DNA of 64,000 bases from Paracidovorax wautersii (GTDB taxonomy: Bacteria > Pseudomonadota > Gammaproteobacteria > Burkholderiales > Burkholderiaceae_C). A model generated the notes under the pieces. The model searched no databases, was not told the DNA's origin, and saw only the letters and a program-made list of their open reading frames with translations. The position numbers and the translations under genes were made by a program. Below are positions 36,701 to 44,826 of this stretch, one piece after another. Within the stretch, counting starts at the first letter, position 1; each line of letters begins with the position of its first letter. Location: positions 124,001 through 188,000 of the forward strand of contig NZ_FONX01000008.1 of assembly GCF_900113035.1 (NCBI RefSeq). The letters run 5' to 3'.

Positions 36701-38788
36701 TCAGGGCAGACCTGCGGCCCCGCCCGTGCCGGACAGCTGGGCGATGGCTGCCAGGTCCACGGGCGGCACCCCGGATGATTCGTCATCGCGGAACCGCGCC
36801 GCGATGGACACGATCGTGGATTCGATCGCGAGGAAGGCCTCCAGCACCTCGGGGTCGAACGCGGCGCCGCATTGCTCGCGGATCAGCTGCATGGCGTTCT
36901 CATGCGTGAAAGGCGGCTTGTAGCAGCGGCGGCTGATGAGCGCGTCGTACACGTCGGCCACGGCCATGATCCGCGCGGCGAGCGGAATGGCATCGCCGGC
37001 CAAGCCGCGGGGATAGCCGCCGCCGTCCCAGCGCTCGTGGTGGCTGCCGGCGATGTCCGCGGCGATGGTGAGGAAGTTCTCGCCATCGATGCGCTGGGCC
37101 GCGCTCAGCAGGATCTGCCGGCCGTAGTCGGCATGCCGCTTCATCTGCTCCATCTCATCCGGGGTGAGCCTGCCCGGCTTGAGCAGGATGTGGTCGGGCA
37201 CGCCGACCTTGCCGATGTCGTGCAGGGGCGCCGACCGGAAGAGCAGCTCGATGTAGGCCCGCGTCAGGATCTGTGGATGGCGGCCCATGCCGCGCAGCTT
37301 CAGGGCGATCTCCCGCACGTAATGCTGGGTGCGCTTGATGTGCGCTCCGGTTTCGGGGTCGCGCGTCTCGGCCACCGAGGCCATGGACTCGATGGTGATT
37401 TCGCGGGCGTTGGCCAGCTGGCGCTGCCAGGTCAGGGCCCGCCACCGCTCGATGGCATGGCGCGCCGCGAAGCCGCCGGCCAGCAGCCCGGCGGCCACCA
37501 GCAGCGGCGCCGCCGCCGACACGAAGATGCCCGTGCGCAGGAAGAGCAGCAGGCTGGCGGCACAAGGCAGCAGGCCGGCCACTGCGCCGCCCAGCAGCAG
37601 CGCGATGCTGTTGCTCCAGACGAAGAGGCCGGCCAGGGCCGCCGCGACCACCAGGGCGGCAGCGGTCGCCGCCTGGGGCGCCCACGCCGGCTGGCGCACG
37701 AAGCCGTCGTGCAGCAGGTTCTCGGCCGTCGCCGCCTGGACGAGCAGGCCCGGCAACCGCGCGGCCGCGGCGGTGCGGTGGTAGTCGTTCAGTACGAGGG
37801 CCGAGCTGCCCAGGAAGACGACCCGGCCCGCGAAGTCGTCCGCGGAGAAGCGCCCGTTCAGGATGTCCACCGCGGACACGGACGGATAGGCCGCGGCACT
37901 GGGCGCCGTGCGCAGCAGGGCCTGCCCGCGGCGGTCCACCGGCACGGTGAGCGCCCCGGCCTTCAATTGCGGGCCATCCGGCGTCTGCTGGACCTGCACG
38001 CCCTGCACGCCGGTGGCCTGCATCACGGCGGCCAGCGCCAGGCTGGGATGCACGCGCCCCGCCTGCGCGATCAGCAGCGGCACGCGGCGCAGCACGCCAT
38101 CGCCGTCCACGGAGTGGTTGACGAAGCCGCTGCGGCCCAGGCTGCCCTCGATGGCGGGGGTGTTGGACAGGACGCCGGTCGCCAGAGGCAGATCCAGCAG
38201 GCCGAACGAAGGCTCCGGCGGCAGCGCTCCGGGCAGGCTGCCGTCCGGCAGGGGTGCGGTGCGGCGGTCGAAGTACAGGTAGCTCGCGCCGACCGTCTGC
38301 GTCTCGGCGAGCACGCGGCCCAGGTAGCGGTCGTTGTCGTAGAGGCCGGAAGGGGCGCCCGAGATCTTCAGATCCACGCCGAAGTCGTGCCGGAAGCTCT
38401 CGCGCAGCGTGTTCAGGGAGCTGCGATCGGGCTCGGGGAAGAAGATGTCCAGCGCGATCGCGGCCGGCTGTGCACTGGCGATGCGCCGCAGCAGCGTGGC
38501 GATGCGATAGCGCGGCCAGGGCCATTGGCCTGCGGCAGCCAGGCTGGCCTCGTCGATATCGACCACGATCGTGCTGGGCGCCGGAGCCGGCGACGCCCCC
38601 ACGCGCAGCCAGCTGTCGAGCAGCAGGTGGTCGGCCGGCGCGAACGCGGCCGGCCACAGCGCGAGCAGCGCCCCCACGGCCGCCGCCGCAGCCAGGCTGC
38701 CGCCGAAGAGCGCGAGCACCTGCCGGCGGCTGAACCGGTGATCGAACCGGAACCAGCGGGCCCAGCGGACCCAACGGGGCCGGGCCAT
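36701..38788 (-). CDS. CHASE2 sensor with HD-GYP cyclic-di-GMP phosphodiesterase domain
   Basis: A 695-residue membrane sensor. One N-terminal membrane helix leads into a periplasmic CHASE2 domain (about residues 55-340, with TIVVDIDEASLAAAGQWPWP and ALDIFFPEPDRS), three more helices follow (about 345-430), then a cytoplasmic HD-GYP domain (about 450-650) with the metal-binding SAPLHDIGKVGVPDH and the defining HHERWDGGGYPRGLAGD. HD-GYP proteins with these residues hydrolyse cyclic-di-GMP. CHASE2 is more often fused to adenylate cyclase, kinase or GGDEF/EAL domains, so this output is less usual. The start overlaps the upstream OmpA gene stop by one base. Confidence 0.93.
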   Translation of the reverse strand: MARPRWVRWARWFRFDHRFSRRQVLALFGGSLAAAAAVGALLALWPAAFAPADHLLLDSWLRVGASPAPAPSTIVVDIDEASLAAAGQWPWPRYRIATLLRRIASAQPAAIALDIFFPEPDRSSLNTLRESFRHDFGVDLKISGAPSGLYDNDRYLGRVLAETQTVGASYLYFDRRTAPLPDGSLPGALPPEPSFGLLDLPLATGVLSNTPAIEGSLGRSGFVNHSVDGDGVLRRVPLLIAQAGRVHPSLALAAVMQATGVQGVQVQQTPDGPQLKAGALTVPVDRRGQALLRTAPSAAAYPSVSAVDILNGRFSADDFAGRVVFLGSSALVLNDYHRTAAAARLPGLLVQAATAENLLHDGFVRQPAWAPQAATAAALVVAAALAGLFVWSNSIALLLGGAVAGLLPCAASLLLFLRTGIFVSAAAPLLVAAGLLAGGFAARHAIERWRALTWQRQLANAREITIESMASVAETRDPETGAHIKRTQHYVREIALKLRGMGRHPQILTRAYIELLFRSAPLHDIGKVGVPDHILLKPGRLTPDEMEQMKRHADYGRQILLSAAQRIDGENFLTIAADIAGSHHERWDGGGYPRGLAGDAIPLAARIMAVADVYDALISRRCYKPPFTHENAMQLIREQCGAAFDPEVLEAFLAIESTIVSIAARFRDDESSGVPPVDLAAIAQLSGTGGAAGLP

Positions 38789-39429
38789 CAGAACACCTGT
38801 ATCTCGACACGGCGATTGCGCGGGTCGTTGGGGCCGATGCCGGGCCCGGTGAGCGGCTCGGTGCTGCCCAGGCCCCGGACCTCCACGTCACCCACCTCGG
38901 GATCGCCCTGGCGCACGAGCCGCTCGACGGTGTGCGCCCGCCGCAAGGAAAGCTGCTGGTTGAAATCCCCTTCGCCCTCGGCGCTGGTGTGGCCGAAGAT
39001 GCCCATGACGGCCGGCCTGCGTTCGCGCACGGTGCGCAGCAGCTCGGGCAGCTGGGCCCAGGAGGCCGGCGTCAGCACCGTCTTGCCCTGCAGGAAATAC
39101 AGGGTGAAGCTGCGCGGCGGCAGCGGCTGCGCGGCCAGCAGCGAGGCATAGCGGGCATCGACGGCCGCCTGGCCGAGCGCGAGGGCGGAGGGCGCCCCGG
39201 CGCTGCCGACGACAGACGCCCCGCTGAAACCTTCGGAGAGCGTCTGGCGCCCCTGGGCGGTGCCCAGCCACGCGCTGCCGACATGGCCGTCATCGTCCGG
39301 CAGCAGGATCAGCGTCGTGCCCGGCTGGGGCGGCGGCGGCGTGGCGCAGCCGCCGAGCAGCAGCCCCAGCACGCAGCAGAGCGCGGCGAGGCGCCGGCCT
39401 GGCCGGGAAAAAGCGGCGCCCAGGCCCAT
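38788..39429 (-). CDS. OmpA-domain lipoprotein
   Basis: A 213-residue protein with a lipobox (LLLGGCATPPP, Cys near residue 28) and a C-terminal OmpA/peptidoglycan-binding domain: VMGIFGHTSAEGEGDFNQQL, SLRRAHTVERLVRQG and DPRNRRVEIQVF. It is expected to sit in the outer membrane and contact cell-wall peptidoglycan. The middle part (about 40-110) is not recognisable. Both ends overlap neighbouring genes by one base (FecR gene upstream, HD-GYP gene downstream), so the three should be made together. Confidence 0.88.
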   Translation of the reverse strand: MGLGAAFSRPGRRLAALCCVLGLLLGGCATPPPPQPGTTLILLPDDDGHVGSAWLGTAQGRQTLSEGFSGASVVGSAGAPSALALGQAAVDARYASLLAAQPLPPRSFTLYFLQGKTVLTPASWAQLPELLRTVRERRPAVMGIFGHTSAEGEGDFNQQLSLRRAHTVERLVRQGDPEVGDVEVRGLGSTEPLTGPGIGPNDPRNRRVEIQVF

Positions 39430-39944
39430 CAGTGCACTTCCAGGATCAGGCGGGTGCCCCGCACTCCGGCGACGGCGTTGGGCGTTTCCAGCTGGACCGA
39501 CTGCGGCGCGAGCTTGCCGATCTTGCCGGAGGCATAGACCGCCTGGCCCTTGGACAGGTAGATGTCGAAGGCGCAGTCGCCGCACCCGTCGGCCTTCGGC
39601 GCGAACGCGTAGCGGCGCAGCTGCAGGTCCGAAGAGTGGCCGAGCGTGAGCCGCGTGCCGTCGCGGAACACCAGCGCGGCGGTGCCGTCGGCGCCCGTCT
39701 GCACGCGGTCGGTCGCGGCGAGCGTCTGGCCTTCCTTCAGCGCCTGGCTGACGCCTGCACGCCATAGCTGCACACTGCCGGACACCCGCTTGACCAGCGC
39801 GATGCCGTCGGGCGCGTCCGTGGCCTCATGCGCGCCGCCGGCCTGGGCGGCTGGCGGAAACACGCCGACGGCCAGCCAGCAGGCCAGGATGGCCAGAACC
39901 GAACGGCCGGCACGTCGAAGTGCAGGCGTGAGCAGCGGGGTCAT
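39429..39944 (-). CDS. FecR-domain exported protein
   Basis: A 171-residue protein with a Sec signal peptide (SVLAILACWLAVGVFPPAAQ) and a FecR domain: KRVSGSVQLWRAGVSQALKE, TLAATDRVQTGADGTAALVF, RDGTRLTLGHSSDLQLRRYA and ETPNAVAGVRGTRL. No membrane anchor beyond the signal peptide, so probably periplasmic. FecR domains relay envelope signals; in this gene trio it likely feeds the OmpA lipoprotein and CHASE2 sensor. The ATG at 39944 opens the signal peptide. An A+T-rich patch at 40051-40087 upstream (CTGTTACCAATACTAAC) may hold its promoter. Confidence 0.88.
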   Translation of the reverse strand: MTPLLTPALRRAGRSVLAILACWLAVGVFPPAAQAGGAHEATDAPDGIALVKRVSGSVQLWRAGVSQALKEGQTLAATDRVQTGADGTAALVFRDGTRLTLGHSSDLQLRRYAFAPKADGCGDCAFDIYLSKGQAVYASGKIGKLAPQSVQLETPNAVAGVRGTRLILEVH

Positions 39945-40193
39945 ATGGAACCAGTCCCTTGTGAGTCGTATGGGGGATGAACGGAAAAGGCCGACGAAGC
40001 GTGCACAGGCGGTCTGGCCTGCGCGCCGGACTTGACGACCCGCGCACTCATCTGTTACCAATACTAACAAATAACATCCTTTTGCGACAAGCCGATTTCA
40101 GACGTTTCCGAGAGGCGGACCGCCCGGGCGGCATCGCCCCCGGCCGAACCGGCAGCGGCCGGCTCTGCCGCCAGGATTGACTACCATCACACG

Positions 40194-40949
40194 ATGACCC
40201 AAGACCTCTTCCGCCAGGACAGCCATCTCCGTGAATGCAGCGCCACCGTCACGGCCCACACGCCCGAGGGCGGGGTGGTGCTGGACCGCACCGTGTTCTA
40301 CCCGCTGGGCGGAGGGCAGGCGGGCGACAGCGGCGTGCTGCTGCGCGCGGACGGCAGCGCCTGGGCCGTGGCCGACACCCGCAAGGGCAAGGACGCCGAG
40401 GGCCAGCCCACCGCCGACATCGTGCACCTGCCGGCCGACGCCGACGCGCCGCGGCCCGCCGTGGGCGAGATAGTCACCGCCCGGCTGGACTGGGAGCGGC
40501 GCCACCGGCTGATGCGCTTTCACACCACCACGCACCTGCTCTGCCACGTGGTGGCGCAGCCGGTCAACGGCTGCTCGATCACGCCGGACTCCGCGCGCCT
40601 GGACTTCCACATGGACGGCGCGCTCGACAAGGACGCGCTCACCGCCGCCATCGCCCGGCTGGTGGCCGAGGACCACCCCGTCACCATCGGCGCCATCAGC
40701 GATGCCGAACTGGACGCCAACCCCGCGCTGGTCAAGAGCATGAGCGTGCAGCCGCCGCGCGGCACCGGCACGGTGCGCACCGTGCGCGTGGGCGGCACGG
40801 GCGACAGCGACGGCGGCGGCGCGCAGATCGACCTGCAGCCCTGCGGCGGCACGCACGTGGCGCGCACCTCGGACATCGGCGCCGTGGTGGTCACCAAGAT
40901 CGAGAAGAAGGGCGCCATGGCGCGCCGCGTGGTGCTGGGCTTCGCCTGA
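40194..40949 (+). CDS. alaX: Alanyl-tRNA editing protein AlaX
   Basis: A 251-residue free-standing editing domain that hydrolyses mischarged Ser-tRNA(Ala). Zinc ligands are His110 and His114 in RFHTTTHLLCHVV and Cys217 and His221 in LQPCGGTHVARTSDIG; the N-terminal FYPLGGGQAGDSGVL is the conserved editing-site loop. Length corresponds to AlaX-M. The ATG at 40194 fits the family start. The DsbD-like gene follows after 65 bases on the same strand; no functional link is obvious. Confidence 0.93.
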   Translation: MTQDLFRQDSHLRECSATVTAHTPEGGVVLDRTVFYPLGGGQAGDSGVLLRADGSAWAVADTRKGKDAEGQPTADIVHLPADADAPRPAVGEIVTARLDWERRHRLMRFHTTTHLLCHVVAQPVNGCSITPDSARLDFHMDGALDKDALTAAIARLVAEDHPVTIGAISDAELDANPALVKSMSVQPPRGTGTVRTVRVGGTGDSDGGGAQIDLQPCGGTHVARTSDIGAVVVTKIEKKGAMARRVVLGFA

Positions 40950-41014
40950 CCGGGCGCAAGAGCCCCGGGAACCCCGCCGCCCGCCACCGATCCCACACAG
41001 CCACACCCCGCGCC

Positions 41015-43207
41015 ATGTTGTCCATCCGCCCGCTGCAGCGCCTGCTGCCCACTCTCTTTTTCATAGCATTCAGCGCTCTATCCATCAGCGCTGATGCCCA
41101 ATTGGCGCCCAGGCAGGGCGCGGCGGGCAGCATCGTCACCACGCCGCACGTGCAGGCCGAGCTGGTGGCCCAGGCGCCCGAGGGCGTGGGCCCGGGCAAG
41201 CCGCTCTGGCTGGGGCTGTCGATCACCCACCAGCCCGACTGGCACACCTACTGGAAGAACCCCGGCGATTCCGGCCTGCCCACGCAGTTCGAATGGCAGC
41301 TGCCGGCCGGCATCGACGCGGGCGAGATCGCCTGGCCCGTGCCGCGCAAGATCCCCATCGGCAACCTGGCCAACTACGGTTACGAAGGCACGGTGCTGCT
41401 GCCCGTGCCCATGACGGTCACCAGCGCCTACGCGCCCGGCCCGCTGGCGCGGGAGGCGACCTTCACGCTGCACGCCTCGTGGCTGGCCTGCCGCAAGGAA
41501 TGCATTCCCGAAGAGGGCAGCTTCACGCTGACGGTGCCGCTGCAGGGCTCCACCGCGCTCAATTCCGCCGCCTTCGCGGCAGCCGCCAAGGCGCACCCCG
41601 TGCCGCTGGCGCCGGCCGCCGGCAACATGGCGCATGTGGAAGGCACGGCGGTGGCGCTGTCGGTGGCGGGCCTGCCCGCATCGCTGCAGGGCGAGACGCT
41701 GGACGTGTTCGCCGAAACGCCCGGCGTGGCAGAGACCGCCGCCCCCGTGGCCCAGCGCTGGCAGGGCCCGGTGTGGACGGCGCGCCTGCCGCTCTCGCCC
41801 CACCGCAGCGCGGGCCCCGAGCCCCTGCCCCTGGTGCTGGCCCATGCCGGCCAGGGCTGGCGGGTGGAGCTCTCCGTGCAGGACGGCTGGCCGCCGCTGC
41901 CGGGCCAGGCCGGCGTGTCGCCCGCCCTGCAGGCCGCGCTGCAGGCCAATGCCGACGCGGCAGCGGCCGCCGCCCCGCGCGCCGAGCCCACGCCCGCGCC
42001 GCTGGGCACCTTCGTGGTGGCGCTGTTCGGCGCGCTGCTGGGCGGGCTGATCCTGAACCTCATGCCCTGCGTGTTCCCGGTGCTGGCGATCAAGGTGGTG
42101 GGCTTCGCCCGCCACACGCAGAGCCTGCGCTCGCACCGCATCAGCGGGCTGGCCTACACGGCCGGCGTGGTGCTGTCGTTCGTGCTGCTAGGCGCGCTGA
42201 TGCTCGGCCTGCGCGCTGCCGGCGAGGCCGTGGGCTGGGGCTTCCAGCTGCAGTCGCCCGCCGTGGTGGCGGCGCTGGCCGCGCTCTTCACCCTGCTGGG
42301 GCTGAACCTGGCGGGCGTCTTCGAGTTCGGCCGCATGCTGCCGGGCGGCATCGCCAGCCTGCAGGCGCGCCACCCGGTGGCCGACGCCTTCCTGACCGGC
42401 GTGCTGGCTGTGGCCGTGGCCTCGCCCTGCACCGCGCCCTTCATGGGCGCCTCGCTGGGCCTCACCGCCACGCTGCCGGGCGTGCAGGCGCTGGCCATCT
42501 TCGCGGCGCTGGGCCTGGGGCTGGCCCTGCCCTACCTGGCGGCCAGCTGGGTGCCGGCCGTGGCGCGCGCCCTGCCACGGCCCGGCCTGTGGATGGACAC
42601 GCTGCGCCGCCTGATGGCCTTCCCGATGTTCGCCACCGTGGTCTGGCTGGTCTGGGTGCTGGGCCAGCAAAGCGGCATCAACGGCGCGGCGGCGCTGCTG
42701 GCGCTGCTGGTGGCCCTGTCCATGGCCGTGTGGTCGCTCACGCTGACCGGGCGCGCCCGGGCGGTGATCGCTCCGCTTTCCATAGCAATCTGCGCTTATC
42801 TGGCCTGGGCCTGGGGCCCGAAAGCCATCGAACCCGCACCCGCCGCCCTGGCCGCGGCAGGCGCGCCCGCAGGCTGGCAGCCCTGGCAGGCCGGCCTGCC
42901 CGAAAAGCTGGTTGCCGAGGGCAAGCCGGTGTTCGTGGACTTCACCGCCGCCTGGTGCGTGACCTGCCAGTACAACAAGCAGACCACCCTGTCGAACCCC
43001 GAGGTGCTGGGCGCGCTGGCCGCCAAGAAGGTCACGCTGCTGCGGGCGGACTGGACGCGGCGTGACGCGCAGATCACCGCCGCGCTGGCCAAGCTGGGGC
43101 GCAGCGGCGTGCCGGTCTATGTGCTGATGGCCCCGGGCAAGCCGCCGGTGGTGTTCAGCGAGGTGCTGGGCCGCAAGGAGCTGACGGACGCCGTCAACGC
43201 GATCTGA
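41015..43207 (+). CDS. dsbD: DsbD/ScsB-like thiol:disulfide reductase
   Basis: A 730-residue protein that carries electrons across the inner membrane to periplasmic thiol proteins. Signal peptide; an N-terminal periplasmic domain (to about 330) with WLACRKECIPEEGSFTLTVP; eight membrane segments (about 335-600) with the redox cysteines in LMPCVFPVLAIK and VASPCTAPFMGA; and a C-terminal thioredoxin domain with FVDFTAAWCVTCQYNK. The large N domain is of the ScsB type rather than classical DsbD. Two stretches of the coding sequence (41062-41098 in the signal peptide, 42782-42810 in a membrane segment) look like copies of a short chromosomal repeat. Confidence 0.9.
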   Translation: MLSIRPLQRLLPTLFFIAFSALSISADAQLAPRQGAAGSIVTTPHVQAELVAQAPEGVGPGKPLWLGLSITHQPDWHTYWKNPGDSGLPTQFEWQLPAGIDAGEIAWPVPRKIPIGNLANYGYEGTVLLPVPMTVTSAYAPGPLAREATFTLHASWLACRKECIPEEGSFTLTVPLQGSTALNSAAFAAAAKAHPVPLAPAAGNMAHVEGTAVALSVAGLPASLQGETLDVFAETPGVAETAAPVAQRWQGPVWTARLPLSPHRSAGPEPLPLVLAHAGQGWRVELSVQDGWPPLPGQAGVSPALQAALQANADAAAAAAPRAEPTPAPLGTFVVALFGALLGGLILNLMPCVFPVLAIKVVGFARHTQSLRSHRISGLAYTAGVVLSFVLLGALMLGLRAAGEAVGWGFQLQSPAVVAALAALFTLLGLNLAGVFEFGRMLPGGIASLQARHPVADAFLTGVLAVAVASPCTAPFMGASLGLTATLPGVQALAIFAALGLGLALPYLAASWVPAVARALPRPGLWMDTLRRLMAFPMFATVVWLVWVLGQQSGINGAAALLALLVALSMAVWSLTLTGRARAVIAPLSIAICAYLAWAWGPKAIEPAPAALAAAGAPAGWQPWQAGLPEKLVAEGKPVFVDFTAAWCVTCQYNKQTTLSNPEVLGALAAKKVTLLRADWTRRDAQITAALAKLGRSGVPVYVLMAPGKPPVVFSEVLGRKELTDAVNAI
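41062..41098. repeat. Repeat copy embedded in the signal-peptide coding sequence of dsbD
   Basis: CATAGC, then CAGCGCT-N9-AGCGCTG, then ATGCC. The seven-base arms are perfect. The same order (ATAGC followed by an AGCGCT dyad) occurs in the intergenic copy at 11111-11174. Here it encodes FIAFSALSISADA, so the element is compatible with a signal peptide. Confidence 0.5.
42782..42810. repeat. Degenerate repeat copy inside dsbD
   Basis: ATAGCAATCTGCGCTTATC followed by TGGCCTGGGCC, similar in order to the other copies but without the second AGCGC arm. It falls in the last membrane segment (SIAICAYLAWAW). Confidence 0.3.
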
Positions 43208-43231
43208 GATCGTGAACGCGCTCTGACGCCC

Positions 43232-43260
43232 GCCGGCCGCAGCGCCGGCCACTCTTTCTT
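43232..43260 (+). terminator. Weak intrinsic terminator after dsbD
   Basis: GCCGGC-CGCAGC-GCCGGC forms a six-base-pair stem and is followed by CACTCTTTCTT. Just before it, the 3' end of dsbD is imperfectly duplicated (TCAACGCGATCTGA then TGAACGCGCTCTGA). The T run is interrupted, so efficiency is uncertain. Confidence 0.45.
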
Positions 43261-43391
43261 CGCGATTCCTTTACTTTTCTTCGCACGGCAGCCTGGAAAC
43301 CGCCAACGTGCGCCCCTACGATCGGCACCAGCGCCCGGCGCCGACGACAGGCCGCCCGGACGGTGCCACTCCGCCCAGACACAGGACCGCC

Positions 43392-44804
43392 ATGAGCCCG
43401 CAAGACGCCCCCCACCCCGCGCCCGCCCAGCCGCCCGCCTCCGGCCCCGCCACCGATGCCGCCACCCCGCCCCGCCGCCGCAGCCGCTGGCTGGGCACGG
43501 TCGTGGCCGTCGGCACCGTGGCCCTGATCGCCGGGGCTGCCTGGTATCTGGTGCAGCGCTCGCAAGCGCCCGGGAGCGGCGGCTTTCCCGGCGGGCGGCT
43601 GATGGTGACGGTGGGCGAGGCCGCGGCCCGCCAGTCCGAACTGCCGGTGACGATCGAGGCGCTGGGCACGGTCACGCCGCTGGCCACCGTCACGCTGCGC
43701 CCGCAGGTCTCGGGCGTTATGACCGAGGTGCTGTTCACCGAAGGCCAGCGCGTGAAGAAGGGCCAGGTGCTGGCCCGCATCGACCCGCGTCCCTTCGAGC
43801 AGGCGCTGCTGCAGGCCCAGGGCACGCGCCAGCGCGACCAGGCGCAGCTGGACAACGCCCGCATCGTGCTCGAACGCTACCGCACCCTGCTCGGGCAGGA
43901 CTCCATCGCCCGCCAGGACGTGGACACCCAGGCCGCGCTGGTGCGCCAGCTGCAGGGCACCGTGACCACCGACCTGGCGCAGGAGCAGGCCGCCCGGCTG
44001 AACCTGGACTACACGCGCATCACCGCGCCGGCCAGTGGCCGCATCGGCCTGCGCGCGGTGGATGCGGGCAACTACGTGAGCGCGGGCGAGGCCAACGGCA
44101 TCGCCACGCTGACGCAGGAAGACCCCATCGACGTGGAATTCGCCATTCCGCAGGACCGGCTGGGCGACGTGCAGGCCGCGCAGCGCGGCGGCGCGCCGCT
44201 GGCGGTGACGGCCTTCGACCGCACCCGCACGCGGGCGCTGGCCGAGGGAAACTTCCTCACGCTGGACAACCTGGTGGACACGACCACCGGCACCGTCAAG
44301 GCCAAGGCCCGCTTCGGCAATGCCGATGGCACGCTGTTTCCCAACCAGTTCGTCAACGTGCGGCTGCTGCTGCGCGAGGTGCCGGCCGTGGTGGTGCCGG
44401 TGACGGCCGTGCGCACCGGCGCCAACGGCGACTTCGTCTATGTCATCAACGAAGACCGCACCGTGTCGCTGCGCAAGATCAAGCGCGGCCAGGCGACGGT
44501 GAGCCTGGTCGCCATCACCGAAGGCCTGAAGCCCGGCGAGCGCGTGGTGACCGAAGGCGGCGACCGCCTCAAGGACGGCGCGAAGGTGCAGCTGCAAGGC
44601 CAGGGCCCGCGCCCGGGCAGCGCCGATGGCGCCCCGGGCCGGCGCGCGCGCGGCTCCGAGCCGCAGGGCGAAGGCCGCCGCCACCGCCCGCCGCAGGACG
44701 GCGGCGCAGCGCAGGCGCCGGCCGCGCCGGCTTCTGCAGAGCCGGCCCCCACCGCGCCCGCACCCGCCGCCGCGCCCGCTGCCTCGCAGCCCGCGGCCCG
44801 ATGA
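43392..44804 (+). CDS. mdtA: RND efflux periplasmic adaptor (MdtA-like)
   Basis: A 470-residue membrane-fusion protein. One N-terminal membrane anchor ([20 protein letters not shown]), a barrel-sandwich/lipoyl part ([40 protein letters not shown]), an alpha-hairpin with [20 protein letters not shown] and beta-barrel domains ([20 protein letters not shown]). It links the inner-membrane pumps to the outer-membrane channel encoded downstream. An Ala/Pro-rich, charged tail of about 70 residues is longer than in E. coli MdtA. The ATG at 43392 fits; an upstream GTG would add 28 unlikely residues. Confidence 0.92.
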   Translation: MSPQDAPHPAPAQPPASGPATDAATPPRRRSRWLGTVVAVGTVALIAGAAWYLVQRSQAPGSGGFPGGRLMVTVGEAAARQSELPVTIEALGTVTPLATVTLRPQVSGVMTEVLFTEGQRVKKGQVLARIDPRPFEQALLQAQGTRQRDQAQLDNARIVLERYRTLLGQDSIARQDVDTQAALVRQLQGTVTTDLAQEQAARLNLDYTRITAPASGRIGLRAVDAGNYVSAGEANGIATLTQEDPIDVEFAIPQDRLGDVQAAQRGGAPLAVTAFDRTRTRALAEGNFLTLDNLVDTTTGTVKAKARFGNADGTLFPNQFVNVRLLLREVPAVVVPVTAVRTGANGDFVYVINEDRTVSLRKIKRGQATVSLVAITEGLKPGERVVTEGGDRLKDGAKVQLQGQGPRPGSADGAPGRRARGSEPQGEGRRHRPPQDGGAAQAPAAPASAEPAPTAPAPAAAPAASQPAAR

Positions 44805-44826
44805 CGCCTCACGCACGGCCCCGCCC

